A program made the position numbers and the translations under genes. The notes below the pieces were generated by a model. It did no database searches, had not been told where the DNA came from, and worked only from the letters and a program-made list of their open reading frames with translations. Below are positions 59,831-64,000 of a stretch of 64,000 nucleotides of DNA, piece by piece (the first letter of the stretch is position 1; each line of letters starts with the position of its first letter). This DNA comes from Salinimicrobium sediminis (GTDB lineage Bacteria > Bacteroidota > Bacteroidia > Flavobacteriales > Flavobacteriaceae): contig NZ_OCMF01000005.1 in the NCBI RefSeq assembly GCF_900215295.1, positions 95,831 through 159,830 on the forward strand, read 5' to 3'.

Positions 59831-61096
59831 ATGAAACGATCAATCCTGCAATTCGCAGCTTTTTTAATTACTTTTTCTGTTTTTTCTCAAAATTTTGAAG
59901 CCGGGTTACAACTAAGACCCAGGTATGAATTCCGGAATGGTTTTAAAACTCTCTTGCCGGAAGCTGCAGATCCTGCTTCTCTCGTTTCACAACGGTCCCG
60001 ACTCATTCTCGGCTACAACGATGAGGCACTGCAGGTAAAATTCTCTTTTCAAAGTGTCGGAATATGGGGAGACTCACCTACCATGCGCCAGGAAGACAAT
60101 AATTCCCTTAGCATTTTTGAAGCCTATGGACAATATCAAACCAGTCCGAATTTTCTGTTTCGTGTAGGGAGACAGGTACTTTCTTACGACAACCAGAGAA
60201 TCCTCGGTGAAGTGAATTGGGCTCAGCAGGGGCAAAGTCATGATGCGGCTCTAATATCCTGGAAGCCTGCTGCAAACCACAGGCTCGATGTGGCTGCGGC
60301 TTATAACGCCGAAGCAGAGACTTTAATTGAGGCACCATACCTGGTAAATTCCTACCAAAATCTGCAAATGGCCTGGTACCACATGGATGTCAATAATGTT
60401 GGATTTAGTTTCCTTTTAATGAATACCGGATATGAATTTGATACTGTATCACAAGACAGAGAGGTTGATTACATCCAGACTTTTGGTGCCTTTCACAACT
60501 TTGTTTCCGGCGATTTCTCCGGAAATGTGGGAGCTTACGGGCAGGCCGGTAGCCGAAATAACCGGGATGTTTCTGCCTGGTACACTGGTCTAAATCTTAA
60601 CTACAAGCTTTCTTTAAGCTGGATAGCAGGAGTGGGAGCTGAATATCTCTCCGGGACAGACATGAACGATACCTCTGGAGAGATTAAATCCTTCACTCCA
60701 CTTTTTGGAACGAATCATGGCTTTAATGGGCATATGGATTATTTCTATGTAGGCAACCACCAGAACTCTGTTGGACTCTTAGACATCTATGGTAAATTCT
60801 CTTACACCACCTCAAAATTTGATTTTTCTATAATGCCCCATGTGTTCTCATCTTCCGCGAATATTGTTGATGCGGCCGGAAATGAACGGGACAATTACCT
60901 GGGAACAGAAATTGACTTTGCGGCAGGGTACAAATTCAGAAAGGATCTTCAGGTCAATTTTGGCTATTCGCAGATGTTCGGGAGTGGTTCTCTTGAGATC
61001 CTGAAAGGAGGAGATAAAGACGCAACTCAAAACTGGGCCTGGGTGATGCTTAGTTTTAGTCCGAAATTGTTTCAAATTTCTCCCGATAAGATTTAA
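59831..61096 (+). CDS. Alginate-export-family outer-membrane beta-barrel protein
   Basis: The 421-residue protein has a signal peptide (ILQFAAFLITFSVFSQ) and a long barrel domain of the alginate_export (AlgE-like) type. It opens NFEAGLQLRPRYEFRNGF, carries the region FRVGRQVLSYDNQRILGEVNWAQQGQSHDAALI near 105-140 (GRQxLxYDNQR is the family hallmark) and ends in alternating strands with a final FSPKLFQISPDKI. In Bacteroidota such porins are widespread and need not carry alginate. The start is the ATG at 59831, before the signal peptide. It is flanked by terminators on both sides. Confidence 0.86.
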   Translation: MKRSILQFAAFLITFSVFSQNFEAGLQLRPRYEFRNGFKTLLPEAADPASLVSQRSRLILGYNDEALQVKFSFQSVGIWGDSPTMRQEDNNSLSIFEAYGQYQTSPNFLFRVGRQVLSYDNQRILGEVNWAQQGQSHDAALISWKPAANHRLDVAAAYNAEAETLIEAPYLVNSYQNLQMAWYHMDVNNVGFSFLLMNTGYEFDTVSQDREVDYIQTFGAFHNFVSGDFSGNVGAYGQAGSRNNRDVSAWYTGLNLNYKLSLSWIAGVGAEYLSGTDMNDTSGEIKSFTPLFGTNHGFNGHMDYFYVGNHQNSVGLLDIYGKFSYTTSKFDFSIMPHVFSSSANIVDAAGNERDNYLGTEIDFAAGYKFRKDLQVNFGYSQMFGSGSLEILKGGDKDATQNWAWVMLSFSPKLFQISPDKI

Positions 61097-61119
61097 AATC
61101 ATTCTTATGAATGGTAATT

Positions 61120-61150
61120 ACGGCAGGAAATATCCTGCCGTTTCTTTTTC
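61120..61150 (+). terminator. Intrinsic terminator of the porin gene
   Basis: acggcagga / tcctgccgt with a four-base loop (61120-61141) is followed by TTCTTTTTC. Confidence 0.88.
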
Positions 61151-61174
61151 CATGCACTTTCCTACGGAGAGTCT

Positions 61175-61182
61175 TATATTTG
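61175..61182 (+). promoter_or_regulatory. -7 box for the GH97 gene
   Basis: TATATTTG followed by CC is a perfect TAnnTTTG box 24 bases before the ATG. No -33 TTTG was found at the right distance. Confidence 0.55.
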
Positions 61183-61194
61183 CCTCTTAATTAA

Positions 61195-63357
<2,163 letters not shown>

Positions 63358-63378
63358 GCTGAAGAACGTTTTTATATT

Positions 63379-63414
63379 AACCGTCTGAAAATAGCATTTT
63401 CTGGCGGTTTTTTT
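63379..63414 (+). terminator. Intrinsic terminator of the GH97 gene
   Basis: An aaccg / cggtt stem, with an inner gaaaat / attttc stem across small mismatches, is followed by seven T. Confidence 0.82.
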
Positions 63415-63553
63415 ATGTGCATTTCTGAAGCTTCAATTAATCCGGCCAACGAAGAATACTGGGGGATATCAAAAACCTTTGTTAGGATTTGGCTGAATCG
63501 CCTTTATTCTACTGAAGTTTTTGTACATTAAATCGAAACTTAAAATATAAATT

Positions 63554-63898
63554 ATGAAAACCGCTTCTTTATTAAAGAACCTGGAATATAATGATACAAA
63601 ACCTGCTGTCCACGTTTTAATGGATACCGATAGCAGTAAAGAGATACGAATAGCTATGAAGAAAGGACAGGTTATGAAAGAACATAAAACACCTTATCCT
63701 ATTGTTGTAGAATTATTTGAGGGTATAATAACGTTTGGAGTCAATGGTGAGGTACACAAAATAGAAAAAGGGGATATGTTATCTCTTGAAGGAAATATAC
63801 CTCATGATCTTAAAGCAGAAGCAGACAGTATAGTTCGTTTGTCCCTGTCAAAATCAGATTCTGCCGAGAGGGTGAAAGGCGTAGCTGATCAGGCATAG
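63554..63898 (+). CDS. Small cupin-domain protein
   Basis: The 114-residue protein has a single cupin barrel. MKKGQVMKEHKTPYPIVVELFEGIITFGVNGEVHKIEKGDMLSLEGNIPHDLKAEADSIVRLSL contains both cupin motifs: the first around KEHKTPYPIVVELFEG (about 37-52), the second at LEGNIPHDLKA (about 76-86). The metal-binding histidines are partly present, H40 and H82, so metal binding is possible but not certain. Such stand-alone cupins may be isomerases, dioxygenases or sensors. The gene is isolated, between a terminator and an IS fragment. Confidence 0.8.
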   Translation: MKTASLLKNLEYNDTKPAVHVLMDTDSSKEIRIAMKKGQVMKEHKTPYPIVVELFEGIITFGVNGEVHKIEKGDMLSLEGNIPHDLKAEADSIVRLSLSKSDSAERVKGVADQA

Positions 63899-63919
63899 TT
63901 GCTTTCGTCAGTTCGATTT

Positions 63920-64000
63920 CTATGACAAAACCAAACGATTTTGGTAATATGTTTTGTTCTTGATCAGGGCCATAGCGATGTGGATTAATTTGTTTCTTAC
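63920..64000 (-). mobile_element. C-terminus of an IS110-like transposase (cut by window edge)
   Basis: The minus-strand frame runs from the window edge to a TAG at 63920-63922 and encodes VRNKLIHIAMALIKNKTYYQ plus six residues. This R-x-L-x-x-I-A-x-A-L-x-K-N-x-T pattern is typical of the C-terminal end of IS110/IS116/IS902 transposases. Only 26 residues are visible, so intactness and copy number cannot be judged. No inverted repeat is seen, as expected for IS110. Confidence 0.6.

Noticed and set aside
60108..60338. Antisense frames within the porin and GH97 genes
   Set aside because: They overlap well-supported genes, have no family resemblance and show no independent signals.
63421..63440. 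ctgaagcttcaa dyad before the cupin gene as another regulon member
   Set aside because: The spacer between TGA and TCA is four bases, not six, and no -7 box lies at the 33-bp distance.

Overview
The window is chromosomal DNA of a member of the Bacteroidota, almost certainly a marine or saline Flavobacteriaceae of the Gramella/Salegentibacter/Salinimicrobium type. The genus is inference. The evidence is the gene set (WbqC, DUF5683, a long signal peptidase I, DUF6495, two-gene methylmalonyl-CoA mutase), the -7 boxes of the TAnnTTTG type, the rarity of Shine-Dalgarno sequences, and the low-to-medium GC content. I count about 68 protein genes, one tRNA, one pseudogene remnant and one partial insertion sequence at the right edge.

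Layout. 1-9.9 kb holds housekeeping genes: purB, a sirtuin, trmH, a DEAD helicase, rdgB, rlmH, nadC and a BrkB membrane protein. 10-23 kb carries DNA replication and repair (priA, recF with a DciA-like DUF721 gene, mutL), the rpsF-rpsR-rplI ribosomal operon, ribH, two rhomboid proteases and an exo/endonuclease-type phosphatase. 23-28.4 kb is one minus-strand operon, parA-parB-DUF5683-dapB-lepB-wbqC. 28.5-36.2 kb is mainly catabolic: a dienoyl-CoA-reductase-like SDR, both methylmalonyl-CoA mutase subunits, divIC/ftsB, udk, a c-type cytochrome and a PQQ-type sugar dehydrogenase.

36.3-38.7 kb is accessory. A tRNA-Pro(UGG) is followed by seven tandem 99-bp units, each made of a modified copy of the tRNA 3' end plus a terminator. 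Next comes an orphan PAS histidine kinase, and then a last tRNA-tail remnant with its own terminator. 38.7-41.8 kb carries a lipoprotein, surE, a lipid kinase and a cytochrome c.

41.8-59.2 kb is the most interesting part. An 11-subunit complex I operon (nuoABCDHIJKLMN) has no nuoE, nuoF or nuoG and ends with an unknown 105-residue gene. It lies downstream of korAB (2-oxoacid:ferredoxin oxidoreductase). Divergently transcribed from korAB are a 2[4Fe-4S] ferredoxin gene and a full-length pyruvate:ferredoxin oxidoreductase (nifJ). Together these make a plausible ferredoxin-fed respiratory module. The korA, ferredoxin and nuoA promoters share one layout: a TGA-N6-TCA dyad of the CRP/FNR type, centred exactly 33 bp from the centre of a -7 box. 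A weaker fourth example precedes the alginate-export-type porin gene. This predicts a common regulator.

59.2-64 kb has a small HEPN-like gene, the porin, a GH97 glycosidase, a cupin and the C-terminus of an IS110-like transposase. Period-7 tandem repeats of differing sequence recur in intergenic DNA across the left 37 kb.
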